From assembly GCA_016887505.1 (NCBI GenBank), contig CP069393.1:2379001-2443000 (forward strand): DNA of 64,000 nucleotides. Direction: 5' to 3'. Both the position numbers and the translations under genes were made by a program. This stretch comes from Clostridia bacterium (GTDB lineage: Bacteria; Bacillota; TC1; UBA5767). Numbering within the stretch: the first letter of the stretch is position 1; each line of letters starts with the position of its first letter. Under the pieces are notes generated by a model that saw only the letters and a program-made list of their open reading frames with translations, did not search any database and was not told where the DNA came from. Below, piece after piece: positions 54,794-62,021 of the stretch.

Positions 54794-55438
54794 GTGACTC
54801 GCGAAATGATCCAAAGATTAATTGAAGAGCATATAAATAATGAAAGAAATGGCGATCTCTTTACAATTCAGGATTTTCTAGATTACGGCAATTACGACGC
54901 CGTAAAAATGGCTTTGTCGCGCCTCAACAAAAAAGGCGTGTTAATCAGAGTCATCCGTGGAGTTTATCAAAAACCAAATTATAGCGATTTTCTGAATGAA
55001 TCAATTCCAGCGTCTCCAAATGAACTCGCTAAAGCATATGCAAAAAATTATAAATGGAAAATCATCCCCAAAGGCGATACGGCTCTGAACATTCTTGGGT
55101 TGAGCACTCAAGTTCCGGCAGTGTATAACTACGCATCTAGTGGACCGTACAAAAAAATTGAATACAATGGCATGACCATTAGATTTAGTACTAAGACAAG
55201 TCGCGAAATCACAGAGCTATCTTACAAAGAGGGTCTTTTAATAGAAGCGATTAAAGCATTGGGAAAAGGAAAAATTTCAGATATTGATCGATCAAGAATC
55301 TTCGAAAAATATTCATGCTGCGAATTATCATCATTGCTTGATAACAACAAAAATATTAGACGATGGATCTTTGATGAAATTCTTGAAATTATTGAGTCTA
55401 ATGGAGGATGCAATGAGAGAACTTGCGAAAAGAACTAG
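54794..55438 (+). CDS. AbiEi-like antitoxin and autorepressor (DUF6088)
   Basis: This 214-residue protein likely starts at GTG 54794, 7 nt after AGGTG and 22 bp past the second operator. A TTG at 54662 in the same frame lies upstream of the operators and is rejected. Residues 1-60 form a winged helix (TREMIQRLIEEHIN, DAVKMALSRLNKKGVLIRV) followed by GVYQKP. The remainder has the PKGDTALNILGLSTQVP signature near residue 95 and a helical end. In type IV AbiE systems this protein represses the operon and neutralises AbiEii. It overlaps the toxin gene by 26 bp. Confidence 0.85.
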   Translation: MTREMIQRLIEEHINNERNGDLFTIQDFLDYGNYDAVKMALSRLNKKGVLIRVIRGVYQKPNYSDFLNESIPASPNELAKAYAKNYKWKIIPKGDTALNILGLSTQVPAVYNYASSGPYKKIEYNGMTIRFSTKTSREITELSYKEGLLIEAIKALGKGKISDIDRSRIFEKYSCCELSSLLDNNKNIRRWIFDEILEIIESNGGCNERTCEKN

Positions 55439-56417
55439 AAAAGACCTTTCGGACCTATTTCAAGCGGTTGCCTCAAAAAAGGGAATAAGTGATGCAATCA
55501 TCGAAAAAGATTTTTGGGTGTGTTGGATGATAGACATTCTGTTCCGATCATCAGAGTATTCTGACCATCTAGCCTTCAAGGGCGGAACCAGTCTTTCGAA
55601 ATGTTATGATGTGATAGAAAGATTCTCAGAAGATATCGATTTAATTCTTGATTGGCGAGTAATCGGCTTAAGATTGAACGAACCCTGGGAAGAAAGATCA
55701 AAAAATAAGCAAGACATCTTTAACAAGAGCACCAATGAAAAAACAGCTATTTTTCTGCGCGAAAAGTTTCTGAAATCATTGCAAGAAGACCTCGCTAATG
55801 AAAAAGTCGAAGGATGGAGTTTGTTCATCAATCAAGATGATCCCTTTACGATTCATTTTTCGTATCCTCGATCATTCCAAAACCCCGCTTTGGTTCAGGA
55901 AATACGGCTGGAGCTAGGATGTCTCGCTTCATGGACACCTACAAAAGAACTAGAAATCATTCCATATGCTGCTAATTATTATCCCCAACTCTTCACAACT
56001 AATTCCACTTCAGTGAGGACGGTTGAAGCAAAAAGAACGTTTTGGGAAAAAGCGACCATTCTACATAGAGAGGCTCATCGCCCGATAACTTCTAATTTAC
56101 CAGCTAGATATTCTAGACATTATTATGATTTGTACATGATGCTACACAGTCCAATTAAAGAATCCGCTATAGCTGACCCGGAACTATTAAAAGAAGTTGC
56201 AGAATTTAAAGAGAAATTTTACATCTGCAATTGGGCAAAATACGGGGAATGCACTTTTAATGATATTCTCCTCAGTCCACCTGATTCGATCAAGAAAACA
56301 CTCATGACAGATTACTCTAGCATGCAAAGCATGATATACGGACAGCAAATTCCTTTCGAGGAAATATTACAAGGAATAGCGGCTTTTGAAAAGGAATTAA
56401 GAAAATTTGGCGAATAA
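55413..56417 (+). CDS. AbiEii-like nucleotidyltransferase toxin
   Basis: This 334-residue protein starts at ATG 55413 after TGGAGG, within the 3' end of the antitoxin gene. The nucleotidyltransferase core has FKGGTSLSKCYDVI near residue 55 and the metal-binding SEDIDLIL at 72-79. A later RYSRHYYDLYMM near 228 matches the conserved C-terminal motif of AbiEii/DUF1814. Studied homologues transfer nucleotides to tRNA or otherwise halt translation during phage infection. No key motif is missing, so the system looks intact. It is the presumed cargo of the mobile element. Confidence 0.88.
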   Translation: MRELAKRTRKDLSDLFQAVASKKGISDAIIEKDFWVCWMIDILFRSSEYSDHLAFKGGTSLSKCYDVIERFSEDIDLILDWRVIGLRLNEPWEERSKNKQDIFNKSTNEKTAIFLREKFLKSLQEDLANEKVEGWSLFINQDDPFTIHFSYPRSFQNPALVQEIRLELGCLASWTPTKELEIIPYAANYYPQLFTTNSTSVRTVEAKRTFWEKATILHREAHRPITSNLPARYSRHYYDLYMMLHSPIKESAIADPELLKEVAEFKEKFYICNWAKYGECTFNDILLSPPDSIKKTLMTDYSSMQSMIYGQQIPFEEILQGIAAFEKELRKFGE

Positions 56418-56537
56418 ACCCTTTATCATGAGCACTATGATTATGATAAAAAATCTTTCAAACTAGTAGTTATGCTGGTATTTGTGATCTAGGTTTTTCT
56501 GAACCTTAGGCAACGATAAATGGCCAATAGAAAGTTG

Positions 56538-56569
56538 TAAGAGAGCGAAATTCCGCTCTCTTATTTTTG
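56538..56569 (+). terminator. Terminator of the AbiE operon
   Basis: A 10-bp stem (TAAGAGAGCG) with a 6-nt AAATTC loop is followed by TTTTTG. It lies about 120 bp after the toxin stop. Confidence 0.82.
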
Positions 56570-56572
56570 TGC

Positions 56573-56604
56573 AATTCACAAACCAATTCACAAGCCAATT
56601 CACG
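56573..56604 (+). repeat. Three-unit octamer array in plus orientation
   Basis: AATTCACA, AATTCACA and AATTCACG start at 56573, 56585 and 56597, exactly 12 bp apart. Their orientation is opposite to the right-end arrays. A GTTAAC-GTTAAC hairpin (56605-56622) follows. Confidence 0.75.
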
Positions 56605-56635
56605 CGTTAACGCTGGAGTTAACAAGCAATAGTTA

Positions 56636-56690
56636 TGTGAAAACCAATGTGAATTCTATTGTGAAAACGGGTGTGATTTTGGGAGTGAAG
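56636..56690 (-). repeat. Right inner octamer array, 12-bp period
   Basis: Five units at 56636, 56648, 56660, 56672 and 56684 read TGTGAAAA, TGTGAATT, TGTGAAAA, TGTGATTT, AGTGAAGG on the plus strand, in perfect 12-bp steps. On the minus strand they read AATTCACA-like, pointing inward from the right end. Confidence 0.82.
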
Positions 56691-56726
56691 GGGCTGAGGT
56701 GTAGTAAAATAGCGGGTCCACAATAA

Positions 56727-56781
56727 TGTGAACCCCGCTGTGATTTCTAGTGCGATTTTCTTGTGATTTTACCTGTGATTT
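56727..56781 (-). repeat. Right-end octamer array
   Basis: Units at 56727 (TGTGAACC), 56739 (TGTGATTT), 56751 (TGCGATTT), 56762 (TGTGATTT) and 56774 (TGTGATTT) are 12, 12, 11 and 12 bp apart. The last belongs to the right terminal inverted repeat. The arrangement mirrors the left end. Confidence 0.82.
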
Positions 56782-56812
56782 TGAAATATGCACCTCAAAA
56801 CCGAATCCGTTG
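56774..56812 (-). repeat. Right terminal inverted repeat
   Basis: Read on the minus strand from 56812 it begins CAACGGATTCGGTTTTGAGG and ends AAAATCACA, matching the left end at 37 of 39 positions. Confidence 0.88.
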
Positions 56813-56821
56813 AAATGTGCT
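56813..56821. repeat. 9-bp target-site duplication, right copy
   Basis: AAATGTGCT directly follows the right terminal repeat and is identical to 53910-53918. Confidence 0.85.
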
Positions 56822-56830
56822 CTCCTTTTT

Positions 56831-58453
56831 TTACAAACTAAATAAAAACATACTGGCCATGAGTAGGATAAACATGTAGGCGGTATTGTAGAAGGGAATC
56901 TTTGTTTCCCGAATACGGTGCATCAAGGGTGTTGCCTTATCCGAAAAGATTAGATAGCGTGTAATTAGATAGGCCATACCGGCAAGTGCTACCCATTGCA
57001 GCATCTTATTTTTATCCACCAAATGAATGACAGGGAATTCTGCTTGTAGCAAATCTCCTAAAAAAGCATAGCTGAAGGTTAAGAGAATACAGGTAAAGGC
57101 CAGGGTAAACATGGGGATATTGATTTGTGCCTTTCGTGGTATATACTTTCCTTTCATATGTGGTGTGAAAGCCATGCTTTCCTTGGTATCTGGAAAGAAG
57201 ATTTGTGAGAATTTCATGAAGGAAACCATGGTTCCAAGATTAATCAGCTGGAAAAGATAGAAGAAGAAGGGTCTTCCTTCCAACTCATGGGCGATGATGT
57301 ATTTGCCTAGGTAGCCGTTAAAAAAGGGCGTTCCCGTGATAGCCAGGATTCCTACAAACATGGCGATGGACAGTAGTGGAAAGCGCTTGAATACGCCTCT
57401 GATTTCAACTACTCGTCTGGTCCGGTAGTGGTTGATGATTACGCCGGCACCCATGAAAAGCAATGACTTAAACATGGCATGGTTGAATAGATGAATCAAG
57501 CCGCCATAGTAGATGTCGGTCTGAATGCTGGAAATACCAATCAAGATGATTCCCACCTGACTGATGGTGTGAAAGGCCAAAATCTGTTTGATATCCTTTT
57601 GGGAAATGGCAAAGGCAATTCCTGTTAAAGCGGTAATGAAGCCTAAATAGAAGTAGAAGTCCCCAAGCGGGCTGCCACCAAAGAGTTCTTGTATTCGGAT
57701 GAAGCCATATAGTCCACCTTTTACCAAAAGACCAGAGAGCAAGGCCGAGATAGAGGCTGGTGCGCTACCATGGGCTCTAGATAGCCAGTTGAAGGTAGGG
57801 AAGAAGGCTGCTTTTACAGTGACGGAAGCACTCATTAAAATATAGGCTGTGGTGATGGCGAGACTAGGGGGCAAGGCCTGTAGTCGGCTGCTGGCCAAAT
57901 CCCAGTTTAGGGTACCGGTCAATAGGTAGATGATGATGAATCCCATGAGGTAGGTAAGCATGCCCATGGAATTGATTAACAGGTAGTAGAGACCGGAACG
58001 TAGAGACCAACCATCTTTTTTGTAGACGACGAGGATGGTGGAGAGGATGGTAATGATATCGATAAAGATGAAGAAGGTAAATAGATCATTGACCATCAAG
58101 AGCCCTAAAAAGGTGCCCTCCAGAAACAACAGGAAGAATAAAAATTTGTTGTCCTTGCCATGGAATTCCCAGGCATAGAGTAGTACCAGCCACCAAAGAA
58201 AGATGGACAGCCCGATAAAGGCTAGGGACAGATTGTCAATCTTAAAGGCTATCCCAGAGGCTAAGGTCCAATCTCCTAACACGAAGGTCTGGTTGTTGAT
58301 CTCGGGAAATACTAGAATAAGACGCAGGAAAATATAGCTCAAGAAAGCTTGCGCTGCAAAAACTAGATAATTGCTCCACCTGTTTTCCAAAATATAGATG
58401 AAGATGGCGGTAACAATCGGTGCAAAAACTAAGAAAAGAGGAAGGGTGTACAT
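56831..58453 (-). CDS. mrpD: Mrp antiporter subunit D (MrpD/MbhH-like)
   Basis: This 540-residue NuoN/M/L-family membrane protein uses ATG 58453, preceded by GGGAGGG. An upstream in-frame ATG lies inside mrpC. Conserved proton-channel features are visible: NDLFTFFIFIDIITI near residue 118, STVTVKAAFFPTFNWL-type lysine helix near 212 and ISQVGIILIGISS near 295. It is the only large antiporter-type subunit in the operon and its last gene. Its terminator is now interrupted by the mobile element 6 bp past the stop. Confidence 0.9.
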   Translation of the reverse strand: MYTLPLFLVFAPIVTAIFIYILENRWSNYLVFAAQAFLSYIFLRLILVFPEINNQTFVLGDWTLASGIAFKIDNLSLAFIGLSIFLWWLVLLYAWEFHGKDNKFLFFLLFLEGTFLGLLMVNDLFTFFIFIDIITILSTILVVYKKDGWSLRSGLYYLLINSMGMLTYLMGFIIIYLLTGTLNWDLASSRLQALPPSLAITTAYILMSASVTVKAAFFPTFNWLSRAHGSAPASISALLSGLLVKGGLYGFIRIQELFGGSPLGDFYFYLGFITALTGIAFAISQKDIKQILAFHTISQVGIILIGISSIQTDIYYGGLIHLFNHAMFKSLLFMGAGVIINHYRTRRVVEIRGVFKRFPLLSIAMFVGILAITGTPFFNGYLGKYIIAHELEGRPFFFYLFQLINLGTMVSFMKFSQIFFPDTKESMAFTPHMKGKYIPRKAQINIPMFTLAFTCILLTFSYAFLGDLLQAEFPVIHLVDKNKMLQWVALAGMAYLITRYLIFSDKATPLMHRIRETKIPFYNTAYMFILLMASMFLFSL

Positions 58454-58454
58454 G

Positions 58455-58796
58455 TTAGCCCTCCCTTCTCGATAATTCATTCCACTCGAGCGTGCCGTAA
58501 TGATGAAAAATCTTAATACTCATCATCAGGGCCAAGGAGGTGATGGCAGCTCCAATGACGATGGTGGTAATCACCAAAGCTTCTGGAGTTGGATCGACCA
58601 TGGTAGAAAGCGGCGTCGGCATGACAGGTGGAAGCATCCCTGGCTGGTAGACCAAGGAAAGAAATAGGAGAATGATGCCAGTTTGCGTGATATTCAAGCA
58701 AATGACGGACCGTATGACGTTTTTGGCAGTAGCGAGTCCTACGAATCCAGTTAGGATGATGGCTAGAATTAGGAATGTTTCTAGTGAAAATATCAT
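58455..58796 (-). CDS. mrpC: Mrp antiporter subunit C (NuoK-like)
   Basis: This 113-residue protein has three membrane helices. ATG 58796 overlaps the mrpB stop (ATGA) and follows GGAGGG. NVIRSVICLNITQTGIILLF and DPTPEALVITTIVIGAAITSLAL are the typical MrpC/NuoK segments, the latter carrying the conserved DP-PEALVLTAIVI motif. It forms part of the membrane core between MrpB and MrpD. Confidence 0.93.
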   Translation of the reverse strand: MIFSLETFLILAIILTGFVGLATAKNVIRSVICLNITQTGIILLFLSLVYQPGMLPPVMPTPLSTMVDPTPEALVITTIVIGAAITSLALMMSIKIFHHYGTLEWNELSRREG

Positions 58797-59158
58797 CAAC
58801 GTCCCTCCTCAATAAATACGGCTACTACTGCGGTAAGACCGACCGCGACTTTGAGCCCAATAATCAGGTTCATGGCAATAAGGTAGAGTGCTGGCGGAGT
58901 CGGTAGGAAATAGTGGGTTAGCACTACTAGCAACAAGATGAAAAAGAGATTCTTTTCCACAATGACCAAGCGGTGGAGATTGATTGTGCGCGTTGGTTTG
59001 CTGAAATAGGTGATTAGAAAACCAGTCGTTAGGATGGCCCCACCTTGGAATCCGCCACCTGGAGAGGTAGCGCCATTTAAAATGATGTAGAAGCCAAACA
59101 GGATAATGAAGGGAAAGACCATTCTGGATACTTGAACGAGCAGTCTAGAATTTTTCAT
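58796..59158 (-). CDS. mrpB: Mrp antiporter subunit B
   Basis: This 120-residue protein with four helices matches the MnhB domain: SRMVFPFIILFGFYIILNG, then the strongly conserved TSPGGGFQGGAIL near residue 30. AGLTAVV-type GLKVAVGLTAVVAVF closes it. It overlaps the upstream subunit by 14 bp and mrpC by one base. It is a standard component of cation/proton antiporters and Mbh-type complexes. Confidence 0.93.
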   Translation of the reverse strand: MKNSRLLVQVSRMVFPFIILFGFYIILNGATSPGGGFQGGAILTTGFLITYFSKPTRTINLHRLVIVEKNLFFILLLVVLTHYFLPTPPALYLIAMNLIIGLKVAVGLTAVVAVFIEEGR

Positions 59159-59498
59159 AGTGTCCCCCCTTGTCGCTTCCTGCGATGAAAATAATCCCGG
59201 TCACTGCAATCAACAGAATCCCCGCTTCAAAGATACTGTCGAAGATACGGTAGTCTAAGTAAATGGCCGTCACTGAATTCATGGCCCCGGTATCTTGTAA
59301 GAAATGCGACAGATAATAGTCTTTTAAATAGGGCGTAGAAAGAGTGAGACTTTCTTGCATGAAGCTCATATTTAGGGCCGTAAAAATAATGATCATGGCC
59401 CCAAGAAGAAAGAAGTACTTTAAAATACGTAGTGTGAAAATATGGCGCTTGACCAATCCATTCCACTGTTCCAGCCAGTTTGTAGTCTTCTTAGTCAT
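59145..59498 (-). CDS. MbhE-like subunit (split MrpA/MrpB N-terminal part)
   Basis: This 117-residue protein uses ATG 59498 after GAAGGTG. A GTG three codons earlier is an alternative. After a hydrophobic helix, the segment DTGAMNSVTAIYLDYRIFDSIFEAGILLIAVTGI, spread over residues 70-105, carries the N-VTAI-DYR-DT-E pattern. That pattern is found at the end of MrpA or the start of MrpB and as the separate subunit MbhE in Pyrococcus. It lies in the same relative position as mbhE. Confidence 0.83.
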   Translation of the reverse strand: MTKKTTNWLEQWNGLVKRHIFTLRILKYFFLLGAMIIIFTALNMSFMQESLTLSTPYLKDYYLSHFLQDTGAMNSVTAIYLDYRIFDSIFEAGILLIAVTGIIFIAGSDKGGHYEKF

Positions 59499-60060
59499 CT
59501 GTTTCACCTTCTTCGATACTTTCTATGCGGGCATAGGCACAAGGGCTTTTCAGCAGTTGTTGTTTTAAGTCGTTGAAAATGTAGCTAGACTGCGAGCCTT
59601 TAAAAACATATCTCCTGTCGCAGGGCTTAACCTGATAGCTGATGCTGGTGCCAGAAAGAAAGCTGTCACGTTCCACAATCAAGTCGATATCCTTTTTAGA
59701 AAAAAGGAAGGATTCCTTTTCTGGAATTTCCCTCAAGACGACCAATTCTAGGTTTTTACTTTTGCAAAACTGCGATAAAAGCATGTGACCTGTCATACCC
59801 TGCTCGAGAAAACGATCCTTGGTATTGTCGATTACGATGTATTTTTTTTGTCTGGTGATGCTGATTACATAAATTAGGGGTACAACGGCAGCCCCAATCG
59901 CAAGTTCGGCCATGGCTACATCTGGTGCCTGATAAAGAAAGTACAGTAAGGAGGAAATGACGGAAAACACCGATAGCATGATGATAGCCCGAATGATGCT
60001 CTTGGAAAAGATGATGGCAAGCACAATAACCAGTAGAAAACTTAAAAAAGCGATGCGCAT
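59491..60060 (-). CDS. MbhD-like subunit (DUF4040, split MrpA C-terminal part)
   Basis: This 189-residue protein starts at ATG 60060 behind GGAGGAC, two bases after mrpG. Three N-terminal helices contain FLYQAPDVAMAELAIGAAVVPLIYV, the DUF4040 signature (APDVA-E-A-G) shared with MrpA helices and MbhD. Residues 80-189 form a hydrophilic tail not usual for MbhD (about 90-100 residues). That tail contains several charged strands and may be a regulatory cytoplasmic domain. It overlaps the next gene by 8 bp. Confidence 0.8.
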   Translation of the reverse strand: MRIAFLSFLLVIVLAIIFSKSIIRAIIMLSVFSVISSLLYFLYQAPDVAMAELAIGAAVVPLIYVISITRQKKYIVIDNTKDRFLEQGMTGHMLLSQFCKSKNLELVVLREIPEKESFLFSKKDIDLIVERDSFLSGTSISYQVKPCDRRYVFKGSQSSYIFNDLKQQLLKSPCAYARIESIEEGETDD

Positions 60061-60061
60061 A

Positions 60062-60382
60062 TCAGTCCTCCTTCTTTTTGTCTTGTAGACCGATACCGTT
60101 ACGCCTAGCGGAACGAGCAATTAAGTGCGACGTAATGGGGTTCACGACTAGAAGAAAAGCCAATAGCACGAGCATTTTACCGGAACTAGCCAGGTTGCGA
60201 TCAACGAGAATTATGCCAGTAAAAAGCAGCAAAATGGCAACGGTATCAGCCAAGGCCGATAAAAGAAAGCGGCTATAAATATTCTTAAGAGCAATGAGTC
60301 CATAGGCCTCTACTAATAAGAAAAACCAAGCAAAAAAGAAACCAGCATAGCCTAGTATTAGGGGGACGGTTAGATTATTCAT
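60062..60382 (-). CDS. mrpG: Mrp antiporter subunit G
   Basis: This 106-residue protein with three helices shows the MnhG pattern: GYAGFFFAWFFLLVEAYGLIALKNIYSRFLLSALADT across residues 10-48 and a conserved NPITSHLIARSARRNGI near 81. It overlaps mrpF by 8 bp. A charged tail (DKKKED) ends it. Confidence 0.9.
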   Translation of the reverse strand: MNNLTVPLILGYAGFFFAWFFLLVEAYGLIALKNIYSRFLLSALADTVAILLLFTGIILVDRNLASSGKMLVLLAFLLVVNPITSHLIARSARRNGIGLQDKKKED

Positions 60383-60641
60383 GGTCGTTTCTCCCTTCTG
60401 CTAGATAGTTGGCAATCAGGATAATGCCAATATAACCGATGATGCCATAGGTAAGAGCGACATCCAAGAGGTATTCCAACTGATTGTAGTGGGCAAATAA
60501 GGCAAGGATCATCAGTCCCTTTACTGAAATCAGGTTGGCTGCCATGAGCCGGTCCCAGGAGGTTGGCCCCAAGAGCAAGCGGAATAGTTCTCCCATCATG
60601 GATAGAACGATAATCAGGATGCTAATATTTAATAGATTCAT
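60375..60641 (-). CDS. mrpF: Mrp antiporter subunit F
   Basis: This 88-residue protein has three helices. The LLLGPTSWDRLMAANLISVKGLMIL segment matches the MnhF signature GP-DR-LA-N, and LDVALTYGIIGYIGIILIANYL matches its last helix. It overlaps mrpE by 4 bp. Confidence 0.92.
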   Translation of the reverse strand: MNLLNISILIIVLSMMGELFRLLLGPTSWDRLMAANLISVKGLMILALFAHYNQLEYLLDVALTYGIIGYIGIILIANYLAEGRNDHE

Positions 60642-61156
60642 GGGCGCTCCTTTCGTTTTAGCTTCTGGAAGGGCTTTTCATAGGCGGCAATAATATCGTT
60701 TTCCATGATAGCAGTACCCTTTTTTCCGGCGTTGATGGATAAAACACTCAGTACTTGGTCGTCACCAATCTCTAAGGTGATGGTGCCAGGTGTGAGGGTT
60801 ATGGCATTGGCTACTAAAATTACAACTAGGGGATTGTCTGTAGTTAGGTGTACATTGAAGATGATGGGGTCATCTTGATGACAAAAAACAACTTGGACCA
60901 TGGAGAAAGCACTGATCATGATGTTTCCAAGTAGATTTAGGAAATACGAAAAAAAGCCCAAGATAAACCGGTAATCAACATTGATACGGTAAATGTCTTG
61001 GAATAGGTAATCCGAAATTTTTTTAATGATGGCACTGAAAAAAAGACCGATGAGCACCGTTTGTACGGTGATGTCAGGCGAGAATCCTAGCCAAAAGGCT
61101 AGGAGCAACAGTATGAAGCCGAAGCGGCTAATTAAAGAATTCAAAAAGTCGCGCAT
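60638..61156 (-). CDS. mrpE: Mrp antiporter subunit E
   Basis: This 172-residue protein has two to three N-terminal helices and a soluble tail. VLVANAITLTPGTITLEI near residue 113 is the MnhE hallmark. A GAGAGAGG site precedes the start, and it is the first gene of the operon. A TGCTATTAT on the minus strand at about 61180-61188 may be an extended -10 promoter. The gene order E-F-G-(D-like)-(E-like)-B-C-D equals mbhABCDEFGH of Pyrococcus rather than the classic Bacillus mrpABCDEFG order. Confidence 0.9.
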   Translation of the reverse strand: MRDFLNSLISRFGFILLLLAFWLGFSPDITVQTVLIGLFFSAIIKKISDYLFQDIYRINVDYRFILGFFSYFLNLLGNIMISAFSMVQVVFCHQDDPIIFNVHLTTDNPLVVILVANAITLTPGTITLEIGDDQVLSVLSINAGKKGTAIMENDIIAAYEKPFQKLKRKERP

Positions 61157-61320
61157 ACGTTATACCTCTCTCTCTTTAATAATAGCATAGGGTGTTGAGC
61201 GTAGTCTATACTTTCCTTTCAAGCTTTCGATTCTATCTTACCAAAGGGGCTGATTTTGTTGAAGGATGAGGATATACTGTAGAGGAGTACAAGATTGGTA
61301 TTTACTAGTTGGAGGAAAAG

Positions 61321-61824
61321 ATGAAAATGAAAAATAAGAGCCTAAGCATAGTGTTGGTAGTCTTGTTTGTTGCCCTATGTTTTTTGACTGTTAAGGTGAT
61401 TGCCCTGGAAAAAGAAATGAAGGACTACCAAAAGAAATGGGAAAGCTTGGAAGAAGGAACAAATATCGAAGTAGTATTGGAGGCTTTTGAGGGCTTGGAT
61501 ATTCGACAAATGCATAGTGATCTCACCTATTTGCAAGCTTCTACCGAAGTATTAAATGACCTGGTTTTGAATAAGGATGCTTTTACGGTATACGTTGGTA
61601 GGGGAATAGAAGGAAAAGCTGACTTCCAAAGCACGGATGGCACTATTGTGGAGCTTGATTTTCATCCGGATGCTCGAACTTTCGTGGTTGGGCAGTATTC
61701 CTATGTTGAAGAGGATATCAAGAATTTCATAGAAAATATACTCTACTACCCAGAGGGGAATTCAACCATCATTGTGGTAGACGGTAAGGTAAAATATCTG
61801 TTTCAAGGAAACCTACTGGAGTAG
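61321..61824 (+). CDS. Small membrane-anchored protein of unknown function
   Basis: This 167-residue protein starts at ATG 61321 after GGAGG. Residues 5-28 are one hydrophobic helix (LSIVLVVLFVALCFLTVKVIA), followed by a charged stretch likely to form a short coiled coil (29-50). The rest is an extracytoplasmic alpha/beta domain of about 115 residues. I recognise no family. It stands alone between the divergent mrp operon and pcrA. TATACT at 61273-61278 is a possible -10. Confidence 0.7.
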   Translation: MKMKNKSLSIVLVVLFVALCFLTVKVIALEKEMKDYQKKWESLEEGTNIEVVLEAFEGLDIRQMHSDLTYLQASTEVLNDLVLNKDAFTVYVGRGIEGKADFQSTDGTIVELDFHPDARTFVVGQYSYVEEDIKNFIENILYYPEGNSTIIVVDGKVKYLFQGNLLE

Positions 61825-61826
61825 TT

Positions 61827-61850
61827 ACAGCCCCATAGCCCTGGGGCTGT
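61827..61850 (+). terminator. Weak terminator-like hairpin
   Basis: ACAGCCCC and GGGGCTGT form an 8-bp stem with an 8-nt loop just after the stop of the small membrane protein. The following T-run is poor (TCTATTG). Confidence 0.5.
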
Positions 61851-61981
61851 TCTATTGTTGGAGACAAATGAGTAAAAGAGAATAATCTAGTCTAATAGGT
61901 CGTAACCCAACCATAATTGCCTTATAATATAAGGGCCGGATAGACCGTATCTATTTTTATCGTGTTTAGAGGGCCATAATT

Positions 61982-61990
61982 TGGTATAAT
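61982..61990 (+). promoter_or_regulatory. Extended -10 promoter of pcrA
   Basis: TGGTATAAT at 61982-61990 is a perfect extended -10, 31 bp before ATG 62022. A second TATAAT lies at about 61923. Confidence 0.55.
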
Positions 61991-62021
61991 GGGAAAAGAT
62001 TGTTTAAAAAAGGGAGATAAA

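Larger units (their letters stand above)
53919..56812. mobile_element. Transposase-less TIR element carrying AbiE toxin-antitoxin
   Basis: This 2,894-bp insertion is bounded by 39-bp terminal inverted repeats with two mismatches and flanked by a perfect 9-bp direct repeat. It contains one two-gene cargo operon (AbiEi, AbiEii) with its operator and terminator. There are also long non-coding ends rich in 12-bp-period repeats and hairpins. No transposase, recombinase or remnant of one is present, so movement would require an enzyme supplied elsewhere. The general form recalls mobile insertion cassettes of Bacillus (IS ends around a passenger gene), but the end sequence matches no family I can name. 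The interior is visibly more AT-rich than its neighbours. Confidence 0.85.
53898..56834. terminator. Bidirectional terminator split by the mobile element
   Basis: The left arm is AAAAAGGAGAGC ending at 53909, followed by the 9-bp duplicated target. The other flank continues from 56822 as CTCC then a T run. Joining 53898-53918 to 56822 onward gives an A-run, an 8-bp stem (GGAGAGCA with TGCTCTCC), a 4-nt AATG loop and a T-run, a textbook bidirectional terminator between galE and mrpD. The two arms are now 2.9 kb apart. Confidence 0.8.
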
